Origin: Bifiguratus adelaidae
Lineage: Eukaryota; Mucoromycota; Endogonomycetes; Endogonales
Reading direction: 5' to 3'
DNA: 44,615 bases
Assembly (NCBI GenBank): GCA_002261195.1
Contig: MVBO01000124.1
Location: 1 to 44,615 of the forward strand
Numbering within the stretch: the first letter of the stretch is position 1; every line of letters starts with the position of its first letter. Shown here piece after piece: positions 22,078-33,885 of this stretch. The notes below the pieces were generated by a model that had not been told where the DNA came from, searched no databases, and was given only the letters and a program-made list of their open reading frames with translations. The translations under genes and the position numbers were made by a program.

Positions 22078-23744
22078 ATGGCTGTGTATGGCCTTGTAGG
22101 AGGGTCGCTAAGACGATCGGTGAGCGCTCTAGGAACAAGGGTGCGACGAGAGTTTGCGAGAGGCATCAGTCACTCGGCTATTGTGCAAAGCCCGGTGCGT
22201 CTGGCGGTGATAGGGAGTGGTCCGGCCGGCTTCTACACCGCCAGTCGCGTTCTCAAAGACGTTGAGGATGTGCAAGTAGACATGTATGAGGCGCTTCCGG
22301 TTCCGCATGGACTTGTTCGCTTTGGTGTCGCTCCAGATCATCCGGAAGTCAAGGTAAGATAGAGACATGCTGGCTCGGGATATCAGTAACGCAAGCGTTT
22401 GGTAGAATGTACAGCACAAGTTTGATGAAGTCGCCACGGATCCTCGGTTTGGATTCATTGGTAATGCTACCATTGGCAAGGACTTTACGCTAGAGGACCT
22501 CAAATCTCACTATGATGGCATCGTATTGGCCTACGGAGCCAGTGAGGATAGACGACTCGGCATCGAGAATGAGGACACTCCTGGTGTATTTTCAGCACGC
22601 GCATTCGTGGGATGGTACAATGGCTTGCCGATCCACCGAGATTTGGAACCAGATCTGACGCGCACCGATACGGCAGTCATTATCGGTCAGGGCAATGTTG
22701 CGCTCGACATTGGACGAATACTCCTGAGTCCGGTGGATATGCTTCGCAAGACAGACATTACGGAATATGCGCTTGAGGCGTTGAGTAAGAGTCGTATCAA
22801 GCGTGTCCACATTGTGGGCCGTCGCGGACCATTGCAGGTACGTGTCCGACGTACCGAAACCTGTTTAAGTAACTGAACAAGACCTTAGGTAGCTTTCACA
22901 GCAAAAGAGTTGCGAGAGATGATGACGTTGCCTGACGTGGGATTTGACACCGATTACGAGCTTCTATCTTCGCAACTCGCAGCGGGCAGCGACCTGATGT
23001 CCAGGAATCGAGCCCTGAAGCGGTTGATGGGCATTCTCGAAAAGGGATCTAAGACTCCCTTCGACACTGCGAGCAAATCCTGGTCCCTCCAATTCCTACG
23101 CAGCCCCACCAAAATACACAGCGGACCGGACGGTCGCGTCAGTGGCATCACTTACGAGCTCAACCAGCTTCAAGGCCCTCCCGAGAAAGCCAAGGCGGTG
23201 GGAACAGGTCAATTTGAAGATCAAGCATGCGGACTCGTGTTTAGAAGTATTGGTTACAAGAGTATTGCATTAGAAGGCCTGCCATTCAATCAACAGTCGG
23301 GCACTGTACCCAACGAATACGGCAAAGTTGGGGATGGTGACCACGTGGTAAGTCCTGCCCGCCTGCCCACCTCACTTTTCCCGCCAAATGCCCCTATCCT
23401 GACAGCGTACTCAGATACCTGGATTATACACCTCGGGTTGGCTCAAGCGAGGACCCAGCGGTGTCATTGCGAATACAATGACTGATGGCCACGAAACAGC
23501 CAATTCTATCGTAGATGATATCAAACACGGTCGCCCCATGCTTCACACTGACCTTGGTTCAGAGTCAAGGCATGGAGGAAGGGCCATGGTGGATCTGTTG
23601 CGTAGTAGAGGCGCTCGACCCATCACTTATCTAGACTGGAAAGTGATTGAAAAGGCAGAAGTTGAAGCTGGAAAGACGCGCGGCGCTCCAAGAGAGAAGG
23701 TTGCACGCGTCGCGCGCATGTTGGAATTGGTCGATAAAGCTTAG
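22078..23744 (+). CDS. FDXR: Mitochondrial adrenodoxin/ferredoxin-NADP reductase
   Basis: Exons 22078-22353, 22406-22837, 22889-23347 and 23415-23744 join in frame to 498 residues, the usual size. ATG 22078 (MAVYGLVGGSLRRSVSALG) is preferred because it starts an Arg/Ser-rich, acid-free presequence; an ATG at 22003 would add an acidic leader. FAD-binding AVIGSGPAGFYTA is followed by HGLVRFGVAPDHPEVK, GIVLAYGASEDR and the NADP-binding IGQGNVALDIGRIL, then HIVGRRGPLQ, and the C-terminal GLYTSGWLKRGPSGVIANTM (split by the last intron). This flavoenzyme (yeast Arh1, human FDXR) passes electrons from NADPH to mitochondrial ferredoxin for Fe-S cluster and haem A synthesis. The Twinkle gene follows on the same strand after only 7 nt. 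Confidence 0.93.
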
Positions 23745-23751
23745 CCTGGTC

Positions 23752-26080
23752 ATGTGTACTTGTTTTCGGGTTGCGCGAGTGGCTTCTCGCGCTTGTGTTG
23801 CTTGCCCTCGAGCACCGATGCTGGTTCGCTCGCCACGGACATGCATGCAAAGCGTGGCAAGGATCCGATTGGGCGATTCGGGTGAAGGCAGGATCTACCT
23901 CAACAGTGTTCTATCTTTCAGCAGTGTTCATACCAGCTCTACAGTAACAGCCAGCGCAGTAGAAACTGTAGCGAAGGAGTCAGAAGCACCTACTGTACCC
24001 GTTCCTTCGAAAGCCTTTGGAAACAAGGACGTAGAAGTCTTGGAATACCTTCTCGGGCACGACCAATATCCTTTGCCGACAGGGAACCCGCACGAGGTGC
24101 TGGCCTCATGTCCCGACTGCGAAAGCACAAAGAAACATACCAACCGAATGACGGCTCATATTGATACACAGAAAGGCACCTATCATTGCAGTAATTGCAG
24201 TAATAAGGGCTCTTGGCAAGACTACGTCAAGAAACTCAAGCAGAAGCAGAAGCAAAGACATCAGATGCACATCCAAGATTCGTCTGACCTCGTCAAGAAA
24301 AACAGTGGATCATTTGCCAAGTCGCTTGAAGAGATCAATGCCATGCCGCAACAGCTTTTTCACCATCCGCATCTGGTGGACTGGTGCGTGCGCGACATGA
24401 AGATTGATGCAGATGTCTTGAAGCGTTACAAGGTCGGTGTGGGGTCCTATCCGACGCATTCATCACGGATTGCGGCTATTCAGGACAAGCGGGAGCCGCA
24501 TGAGGTGCCTTGCTTGACGTTTCCGCAAACGGCGCTCGATTACTTTTCCTCAATAGATCAACAAGGCCAACAAGATACTGGTGTCGGTCATCGCATCGTC
24601 CGTCTCAAAGCCTATTCTCCTGATTTGCACGAAACGGTCACATACGACCCACCGAATCAAGCGACGGCGGGACTGTTTGGATACCATACCGCTCCCTTTG
24701 ATGCAGATACGGTGATATTGACGCGAAAGGAACTCGATGCCATGTCGGCGTATCAAATGACAGGCATACCCAGCATATCTCTTCCCACACCTAATTACAC
24801 TTTTCCCGAGAAGCTCACCCCTTTACTGGATCGCTTTTCCAAAATCTACGTTTGGATGGACGACGATGTGGAAGGACAGACGGCAGCCGATCGAATCGCG
24901 CGCAAACTTGGTGAATCTCGATGCCTTATTGTGCATACTCGCTCAGGTGACCTGGAAGGACCATTGAATGCACACCATGTCCTCATGCAAGGCAAATCCA
25001 TTCCGGAGTTGCTTGCGTCTGCCCAACCTGTCCGACACGACAAGATTGTGGAGTTTGCCGATCTGCGAGACGAGGTATACCGAGAGATTATGAACCCCGA
25101 ACAAGCACGAGGCGTGCAATCCAAAGATTTACCTGGCTTGAACCAGGTACTCAAAGGACATCGACCAGGAGAACTCACCATCCTCACGGGTCCAACCGGC
25201 ATTGGCAAGACGACCATCATCAGTCAACTCAGCCTCGACTATTGCAAGAGCGGTGTCTCGACCTTGTGGGGATCATTTGAGATTTGGAATACGCGATTGG
25301 CACGACGCATGCTCAGCCAATATGCCGGAACGGATTTCTCAAAGTCGAGAGAGGAGTTTGATGTGTGGGCGGATGAATTCCAACAAGTAGGTTCATGATC
25401 TCTCTGTTCCTAGAATGCTTTCCGGCTAATCCGCGCTTTCCAGCTGCCACTGTACTTTTTAAAGTTTTTCGGAAGCACTGGCGTGAGAGACGTGCTTCAA
25501 GCGTGCAACCATGCTGTCTGGGCGTACGATGTGCGCCATATCGTGTTGGACAACCTCCAATTCATGCTCTCGCAACAAGGTCGCAGCTCCCTTGAACGCT
25601 GGGAATTACAAGACGATGCCATCGCTGAAATCCGGAGATTCGCTACCCAAAAAGACGTCCACATCACATTGGTCGTGCATCCCCGTAAAGAGAGCGGTCA
25701 AGGACTGGACATCAATTCAGTGTTTGGAAGTGCCAAAGTGACGCAGGAAGCTGACAATGTCATTATCATTCAAGATGCTGATGGCGATCGCTTCATTGAT
25801 GTCCGCAAGAACAGGTATGGGCCTTTGCGTGGATGGAATGCACAACACTGAACCTCAATCCTAGATTTGATGGAACACTGGGGCAGATTCCTTTCAAATT
25901 CGACAGAACCACCTTCAAGGTAAGGTGTTTCATCCTGTATACAAGGCATTGATAGTGATATAGATCCTACCATTGGATGACGAAGAGATGGCTGCCCTCA
26001 GAAAGAAGTATAGCCAGCAAGCAAAGCAATATGCCCATCGCGCCTACGAGAAACCTTACACGCCGCGCAACATTAGCTGA
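23752..26080 (+). CDS. TWNK: Twinkle mitochondrial replicative DNA helicase, with zinc-binding primase-like domain
   Basis: Four in-frame exons, 23752-25386, 25444-25814, 25865-25919 and 25964-26080, give 725 residues. The N-terminus is basic and Arg/Ala/Cys-rich (presequence); ATG 23818 (MLVRSPRTCMQSVARIRL) is an alternative start. A zinc-ribbon follows with CPDC (about residue 121) and CSNC (about residue 147). The TOPRIM fold has VILTRKELDAMSAYQMTG and WMDDDVEGQTAADR. The RecA-like helicase domain has Walker A GPTGIGKTT, WGSFEIWNTRLARRML, Walker B IVLDNLQFM, VVHPRKESG, the SVFGSAKVTQEADN loop and the closing KNRFDGTLGQIPF. It resembles phage T7 gp4 and unwinds mtDNA at the fork. Animal Twinkle has lost the zinc cysteines; here all four remain. 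Confidence 0.92.
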
Positions 26081-26183
26081 TGTCCATATTGAGCCATGCA
26101 TCCCTTGGTCGACCTTTTAATATGCGCGCATGGTTGGATAGACAACTCTTCACAGTATTAAACACCTTGCTGTTGAGAGTGGC

Positions 26184-28929
26184 ATGACGCAGACCATGAG
26201 ACACCGAACAGCTCAAGCAGTTGACGCCGATTCGGCCATGGATGCCGTGGACTTCGACATGAAGTGGGTGGTGGCTCCACCCATGAACGCAAAGGAGGAC
26301 AAGGGTATTCCACTGGAACGCTATGGCTTTGTTGGCGGACCGTACAATGTAGGTCTTACGTGGTGTGCCCATGCTGTCGTGCATCTCACACTTGCTCAGG
26401 GTTCGAAGGTCATCCTGCTTCTGGTCACGGCATTGTCGTTTTGGACAAGATACAGACTCATTGATCGCGCAGCCTATGTCGTCTGGGATGAGGTAAGGTC
26501 ACTTGAGCATGCTCACTTTCGACCTCTTATTGACTGGCTATCTAGGCACACTTTGGCAAGGTAACCAACGCATGGAACGCTTGTGCCCGTTGAGCTGGAC
26601 CTGATGCTTTTGCGCAGTTTGCTTCCCACTATTTGAAGAGAGAATTCTACTTTGACGTGCATCCCCCCCTGGGAAAGATCCTGGTGGCTTTCTCTGGGTT
26701 GCTTGCAGGCTACGATGGTAGCTTTAGCTTCGATTCCGGCGAAGACTATCCTGCAGGTCTCAACTTTGGTTTCATGCGATTGTTCTCTGCTACCTTTGGC
26801 GCACTCATTGTGCCGCTCGCCTACGAAAGTGCCTGTCAAATGGGATATTCTGGACATGCTGCTTTGCTCTCCAGTATCATGATTCTCTTAGGTACGAGCA
26901 CCATGCAGCGACATAGGGATTAACGGGTGACTTGCAGACCTTGCATTACTGACCATTTCGCGATTCATTCTTTTGGATTCGATGCTCCTCTTCTTTACAT
27001 GCATAAGTCTTTACTGCATGTTGAGGTTTAACAATCTAAAGACCAAGTGAGTAGTGAGCTACTTGATCTTGGTTGAATCACGTCGACGAGAGATGCAGGC
27101 TAACCATAGAGTTTATAGGCCATTCTCCATGGAGTGGAAGGCATGGCTTCTGCTTACTGGTGTGTCCCTTGGATGTGTGCTTAGGTGAGCTATTCAATCG
27201 GCAACTGGTGTCGCGTGTTCTGATGCTGTACAGCGTCAAATGGGTGGGGCTCTTTGCGGTTGCTTTGGTTGGCCTGCAAACGATAGAAGATTTATGGGTC
27301 ATGTTTGGCGATCTATCGATACCAAAGGTATGCAGACTGGTACAGCGGGTTGCCAATACTGACTCTTGGCTTTTAGATCACCTACGCCAAGCACTGGGTC
27401 GCCCGCATCATTGGATTGATCATTGTACCTTTCGCCGTTTACATGTTCAGCTTTTATTTGCACTTTGCCATTTTGTCAAGCAGTGGTCCCGGAGACTCTC
27501 AAATGAGCTCGTTGTTTCAAGCTCATTTGAAAGGCAACACCCTGTACCAAAATCCTGTCGGTAAGTCAGATCGATCAAGGGAATTATTTTCAAACATCTC
27601 ATTCACCTTCCCCAGATTTGGCCTATGGTTCTGTCTTTACGCTCAAAAACTACGGCATGTAACGCGCAGCTCTGTGACACATCATACTAACCTTCGCCAA
27701 TAGGATACGGTGGCGGACTCCTTCATTCACACGTTCAGAAATATCCGGGAGGATCCAACCAGCAACAAGTTACATGCTACCACCACAAGGACGCCAACAA
27801 CTACTGGCAATTCAGACCAACCAGAGTCAGCTATATTGATGACTACGATCGCAACCTGTACTTTATCACAGATGGTGCCATTCTTCGGCTCACGCACAAT
27901 CAGACGGGTACCAATTTGCACAGCCATGATGTGAAAGCTCCCATCACCACATCCGAAAACGAAGTCAGTTGTTACGGCAATGATACGCTTGGAGATGCCA
28001 ACGACTACTGGCAAATCGAAGTTGTGGACGACGTGTCGCATCAAGATCATACGATTGTGCGTGCCCTGACGACCAGATTGCGACTCCTTCATACCGTGCA
28101 AAACTGCTACTTGGCCGCGCGCAGCGTGTCGCTTCCCCAATGGGGTTTCAAACAGATTGAAGTCACCTGTGAGAAGGAAAGCAAGCCCAACGACGCGCAT
28201 CAATGGTGGAATATTGAAGAACACATTAACGACCGCTTGCCCGCGGCTTCACCTCAACACTTCAAGCAATCCTTCCTCAGAGATTTTTGGCATCTCAATG
28301 TGGCCATGTGGACCTCCAATAATGCCCTCGTGCCGGACGCGGACAAATTCGATGCCCTCGCCTCATCACCCACCGACTGGCCCTTCTTGCGCCTTGGTCT
28401 TCGCATGTGTGCTTGGGATGACAATGCGGTCAAATACTTTTTGTTGGGTAACCCCATTGTCTGGTGGTCTGCTGCCCTAGGCATCGTGGCCTTTGGTATC
28501 CTCCTGCTGACCTATCTCATTCGACGCAAGCGCCACTTGAGCTCTCTACCGCCCCGTAAGTCATTTTCCTTGCCTAAGCAATCATCTGACCAATAGGACA
28601 CAGGACAATGGGATCAATTTTGCTTTGTGGGCAAGACGCTGATTGCTGGTTGGGCACTTCACTACCTACCCTTTGGCATCATGGGCCGCGTGACCTACTT
28701 GCACCATTACTTTCCCGCCGTCTACTTTGCAGCCCTCCTGGTTCCCTTTCTCCTCGATCACGCTACCCAACACACCTCCATCTGGGTCAAAAATATAGTC
28801 TTCGGCCTCGCTGGTTTGTTGGTGACGGGCATGTTTGTATGGATGTCTGATTTCAGTTTTGGCATGGATTATCCAGCGTCGGAAATGGCTTCTCGAAAAC
28901 TACGTTCTTCTTGGAACATTTACGGATAG
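26184..28929 (+). CDS. PMT2: Protein O-mannosyltransferase, PMT2 family
   Basis: An ER multi-pass enzyme that transfers mannose from dolichyl-phosphate-mannose to Ser/Thr of secreted proteins. About ten exons were followed. Catalytic loop 1 has [20 protein letters not shown] and DVHPPLGK, including the conserved DE pair. Transmembrane helices include ISRFILLDSMLLFF and GVSLGCVLSVKWVGLFAVAL. The MIR-containing loop has LLHSHVQKYPGGSNQQQVTC, HKDANNYW, NLHSHDVKAPIT and LPQWGFKQIEVTC, the PMT2-type wording, and the C-terminal helices end GRVTYLHHYFPAVYFA. The start ATG 26184 gives a cytosolic N-terminus of about 60 residues. One intron (27655-27703) must be GC-AG to give NYGYGGGLLHSHV. PMT2 usually pairs with a PMT1-type subunit, not seen here. 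Confidence 0.92.
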
Positions 28930-29046
28930 ATTTGATATGGGTATAGAAAAAAGCGTTTAATACACGTAGAATATGGGTATCCACCACACTAAAACTGTAC
29001 AAAGGGTGAAAAAGACAAAGACGAGTGCTGGTGCCGTCTAGTACGT

Positions 29047-32000
29047 CTAGATGGACAAGGCACCAGATTCTGTAAAGTTGGTTAGGGATTCCTTGCGTCC
29101 ATCAAGGATATCAATGGATCTACGGGTAGAATCTAGGGAATCCAGACGGTTGATGGGGATGGAACGACTCTTCTTGTCGTCTTGTCGAACATTAGAGAGT
29201 AAATGTTTGGCTTGCTTTCGCACGCCTGGCGGGTTAGGATGAGATGTTGCGCTCGCAATCTGCGCGTGTGTGTGGAGACTTACCACTTGTGGAAGGTAGA
29301 CGTGCCGCGACGTTCAGAAGATGGGTGGAGGTGGAGGTGACGTTCATCCTGACCTTGGAGCTCAAACTTGGCTGAGGTTTCTGTTCGATCGATTTGGCTG
29401 TAAAACCATTCAGTACTGGAAGTATGTCGATGCAACCGATGACTTACCGTCGTCGAAACCTCGTATTTCGACCTTGGCTTTACTCGCCAAGGACGTCAGT
29501 CTCGCTTTGGAGTCACTGTCCTTGCGGCCGTGACTAGGCCGATCAGGATCCTTGGACCAAGGACGGGAAGGGAACCCATGCTTTTCCGTGGGCGTGGAGT
29601 TGGCACTTGAGGCACTGAGCGATTCACCGTCAGAGGTATCAGTTTTGGCACTCTTTGTGCTCTTCACACTCTTCTCTGAAGACGTGGAGGATGACTTTGA
29701 GCGTCGTAGCGGTTGTTGGATGGTATGTGGGTATACTGCCATTCCGTTGGCCTTGTCGACGATGGTAGTGAATATGCCCTCTCGTGCTCGAGCATTCGGA
29801 ATGGCGAATTTGGGGGAACGCAAGGCGGCGTTTTCCCCATTGACCACTGAAGCAAAGGGATCAGCATAGGAGCGAAGGGTAACAAAGGTGCTTACTTTTG
29901 GCCAACATAAAGGCTCTAAACTCCTCCTGGTCAAAGAAGATGGGTGGATCTGGCAGAGGTGGTCCAAACGCAGGCACATTCTCGTTGGCGACAACCTCGA
30001 CTCTGTAAAAATGGTCGTCTGTGTGAGAGGCGCGCCAAACTAAGCTTTCGCATGTTTACATTACCTATAAGCTAAACGTCCATCAATCTCCTGCTCGTGA
30101 ACAACGATAAACACATGCAGGAATTGTGACTTGATCGCTCCAGGATTGAAAGGCTGATCCTTCTCGACAAACGCAATACAAACTATATCTAAACGATGTT
30201 CAGGCCCCTTTGCTCAAGAAACCTGCGCTCTTCTTCATCCACTTACCGTTGCCAATATGTCTTTTGCGTTGAATCTGCTGCCGATCTCCTGGTCGTACGG
30301 GTATCAGCGTCGACACGTGGAAAGCGATTGGTGATCCACGCCATTCTGTAAAATAAGTGTATTCACCAGAGTCACCACTTTTGGTGTCCAATCCGGCTGC
30401 CCAGCCAGTGTATCCAGCCAAATCTACTCGTTGACCAAGGGTCCGCAACAGGGCATCGAATTGATGGGAATCATGGGAATTTGAAAACCACTCTTCTTCC
30501 CTGGTCTGACCTTCCTTCACATACAACACGCCAAACTTGTAGCGCTTATGGAGCTGTAAAAGCAAAAGCTAAAAATTAGCCCCGCAGTTTGACACATGTA
30601 AAAAGATTACTTGCCGATGCCTCATCCAGCTGTTGTATATCCTTTTCCAGACCAGAGGATATCACCTGGTCCAAAGGCACCATCTTCATCTTGGCGGCAA
30701 CTATCTTAGGATCGGCCATCTGAAGGATGGCTTTCCAAGCGATCGATTGGTTTTGTTGAGTATTGCTAGGATGTCTACGGCCAACCGCAGAGAAAGGCGG
30801 CGAAGAAGGCGGCGCTCGAAACAGAAAGGAGTCTGGGAAAATATGTCGCACATCCGGAAGCTAGTGAGGGATCAATCAGCGAGTAAGGTTGGCAAGACAT
30901 TGAGAGAAACTCACCGCCTTTTTCCGAACAATGACACGATACTGCATGTCTGACTCATCGCCAGGATTCATCTCAGCACTGAGTGCATCGTAATCGGCCG
31001 ACTTTCTACGCTCAGCTTTCTTCTTGTCCGTTTCTTCCGTTTCTTCCCGAACGTAGGTAATCAGATAGGCCTCATCGTCGACTGTACCACAGAAGGTAAA
31101 GTAATCATTTGACACAAAGTATCTGGAGAACCAGATGGCACCTTCGTCAGCATGTTCCGTTGCCCAATTGAGATACTTCAGCTTGATGGGTGAAGTTGGC
31201 GCCGGTCCGCTGAGCAAGTCTACCGAGAGCTCGGGAGCGGCCTTGAAAGAGTCACCCACACCGGTGTGGTTGCGTCCTTCGATCCTGAATCCCTTAGTGG
31301 GAATCACCATGGCATGCTCATACTCTCGGTAATAATGCGTCAAGCATTCATTCCCACGCGTTCGAATCTCGTTGGCCACAGATTTGATGGAGGCCATCAT
31401 TTCAATGTTGCGAGCCGCCATAGAGAGACCAATTTCACCAGGAGTTTGGCCGTACCGAATATGGGCCGCAGAGATGGTCGTTTGAAGGTTGCTCATGAAG
31501 GCGCTCAGCTTGACCGGTGCCCCATTTATAATCTCGTGATCCCATTCCACAATATTGACCATTTGTTGTAAGACATCCAATAGTCCCGCGAGCTCCTCGG
31601 TGGGATATGCCGTGTACTCGGGCTCAATGACCTGCTTTTGCTTGGAGACAATGATCTTGTCCGCTAGACTGATCAAGGCACTGTGTAGGGTGGTGAGCGT
31701 GTTGGTGATGATTTTGGTTCGAGGTGCATTCATGCTTTTACGAAACGCTGGGGACGATAAGGATGACTGTCGAACTGTGGTTGGCATTGTCTGCGGACTT
31801 TTGCCCGTAGGCGTCTTGATGCCGGTGCCTGGTAGCGGAGGCGCAGGACGATCCCGTTTCGGTGAAGCGGCTTCCTTGTTCAGGGCTTCCGCACTAGGCT
31901 GACGGCGCGGAGACAGAATGCCAGACTTGGACTGATGAGGAGAAGGAGGAGGTGTGTGAAAGGGGATCTTTAAGGACTTGGGCGTCGTTGTTGGCCAGAG

Positions 32001-33251
32001 TGGCGACTGTAACTCCTGCAAGCTTTTGGACCGATGTTGGTGTTTTACGGCATCTGGCGTGTCCGTTTCGGCTATTTGTCCACCATGAGCGTCTTGTGCG
32101 AACGACCGACCTGTGGGCATCACGTTCGTTGGTTCGATTTCGCTGTGCGTCGAGCTTCTCTCCAAGGCAAGCTGCATCAGAGTGCCTTCACTACCTTTTC
32201 TTTTTGGTTGAACATCCGATGGCATCGCTTCATTGAGTGGCGCAAATGGCATGGGACGGGACGATGATGATGCCTTGCTTGGTCTGTCCAATTTTGGCGT
32301 CAGCGGTGGATTTGCACTTGCGGTCGATCTGGGACTCGCATTGCCAGACATTCCTGCTCCAGAAACCGATCCCGATCTTGAGCTATTCGATCCGCGTCGC
32401 GCAAACCAATGGCCCGATACACGATTGCCCTCGTGACGACGCGGTGCTGGTGACAATGGATTGAACGTTCGCGAGCTCTTGACTGGAGATGGACTAGGGA
32501 CTTCGCCACCGGTACGACCGGTGAACCTTGAAAGTAGACTCTTGGACAAGCTAGGTTCAGGCTGGACAATGGGCGCGGATTGATCTTCAAGGGATCTATT
32601 GGCAAACAATTCAGTAGCATTCGACGCCTTGCGCGAAAAAACCGAATGCAGCGATGTTGCTGTGAGAGATAGTTTTCTGGATCGAACGGACGCTGTCTCA
32701 CTTGTTGCATCATCATCTTGAGCTTGCCTTGTTGTCCGTCCATCACCGTCGACATGTACAGGCTGATCATCCGCGGTCAATGTGAATCGCCGAAGCAATC
32801 CTGACGGTTGGCCTTTTCCCCCGCTACCAAATGCGGCCGCCTTGGAGGATACCATGGCCTTTACCGACGTCAGCGATGTCTTGAAGGACCGCTTGGCTCT
32901 GCTGGTGACCGTAGATGCGGTCGAAAGGACAGATCGATCGGATGCGTGAGAATCACGTCTTGGACGGGTCTCTGACGACGTTAGCGCCGTCGGTGGCGTA
33001 GGCATGGTGGGACTGACTGGCTGAAAGGGCATGACAGGTGTACGTGCGAGTGCGGTCAAGGCAGAGCCATCAAACGTAAGAGTAGACGGCGTAGGAGGCA
33101 AATCCGCAGAGAGCGTCGAGGCGGGCCGCTTCTGAGGCCTGGCAGCCGACAAAGAAATCACTTGGGCTACCTGCAGTTCCTCACTGGACGTTGATGAGTC
33201 AGATGAGGACCGTTGACGCACCTGCCCCTCGGGCTGTTTGGAGGCCATCAC
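29047..33251 (-). CDS. RapGAP-domain GTPase-activating protein
   Basis: The first exon (33251 to about 30917) holds some 500 residues of Ser/Pro/Thr-rich, probably disordered sequence, then a folded helical region (TLTTLHSALISLADKIIVSK, HAMVIPTKGFRIEGR). Later exons carry the RapGAP catalytic domain: LYVKEGQTREEEWFSNSHDS, LGQRVDLAGYTGWAAGLDT, TEWRGSPIAFHVSTLIPV, and RKRHIGN joined over an intron to DIVCIAFVE. That last motif contains the asparagine thumb of Rap1GAP/Sipa1 proteins. After the domain (FFDQEEFRAFMLAK) comes a second Ser/Lys-rich tail that stops at 29047. Target is presumably a Rap/Rsr1-type small GTPase; no C2, TSC or PDZ signature was seen. The intron at 30554-30614 is GC-AG. 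MM at the start leaves 33251 or 33248 as the initiator. Confidence 0.85.
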
Positions 33252-33885
33252 CCATTACTCTGGCCCAAGGAACACCCAGGATGTGGCAGATGAGACCAGA
33301 GGCTGACACGGTCGCTCTCGAAAAGGTCTCGTCAAACAATGAGCAAGTGCAACCCCAAGAGGTGTAAGGGATGACGTGTGGAAGGTAGCCGTAGAGAAGC
33401 GCAAGTGGAAGAGAGACAGACAGAGAAAAGACGGAGCGTTTACCCAGCAAATTAGGGGGTTTTGGATCAATCACGCTTTAAAAGTGCATACATGCAGTGG
33501 ATTTGAAGCGAGGGAAGGCGGTAGAGAAGTCGGTAGGAGTGAGACCAGACTGTGTGTTGAAGCGAAGAAAGGAAGGAAGAAAGAGATAGAGAGAAAAAGA
33601 GCATAGACCGGGCAGGCATGTATGGTGTGAACATTCAATGCATATATTCATCATGGATATCCAATGGACATGTCTGTACAGAGATGCTCTCCTATCTTTG
33701 TGTCTCTCTATCTCTCTCTCTTTCTCTCGTTTACTCTATCGTTCGTGTATGCCTGCCACGGAGTCAATGCTTATAGCCGACCTGTTTCGCTGTCTTTTTG
33801 TGTCCCATCAATGCACGTGACTTGTACGGTCGATTATTCTCTCTCTCTCTCTGTCTCTTACTCTGTCTGTTCCTCTCGCCATGCC
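33252..33885. promoter_or_regulatory. Divergent promoter with mirrored pyrimidine tracts
   Basis: The region between the RapGAP (-) and Bst1 (+) starts. Near Bst1 the plus strand is CT-rich (33700-33735, 33835-33880). Near RapGAP the plus strand is GA-rich (33570-33600), so its own sense strand is CT-rich too. A two-codon upstream ORF (ATGCCATGA, 33881-33889) overlaps the Bst1 start codon by four bases. No other gene is seen. Confidence 0.5.

Noticed and set aside
23647-23751. Longer Twinkle N-terminus beginning inside the FDXR coding sequence
   Set aside because: The open frame upstream of 23752 has no ATG and overlaps FDXR in another frame; it is chance openness.
23940-23997. Three ACTGTA/TACAGT hexamers inside the Twinkle presequence region
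   Set aside because: Only three copies, in coding sequence without palindromic joins; too few to link to the array at 1.6-4.2 kb.
31355-31375. GTTCGAATCTC resembling a tRNA T-loop
   Set aside because: It lies in RapGAP coding sequence with no acceptor stem or other arms; no tRNA gene was found in the window.
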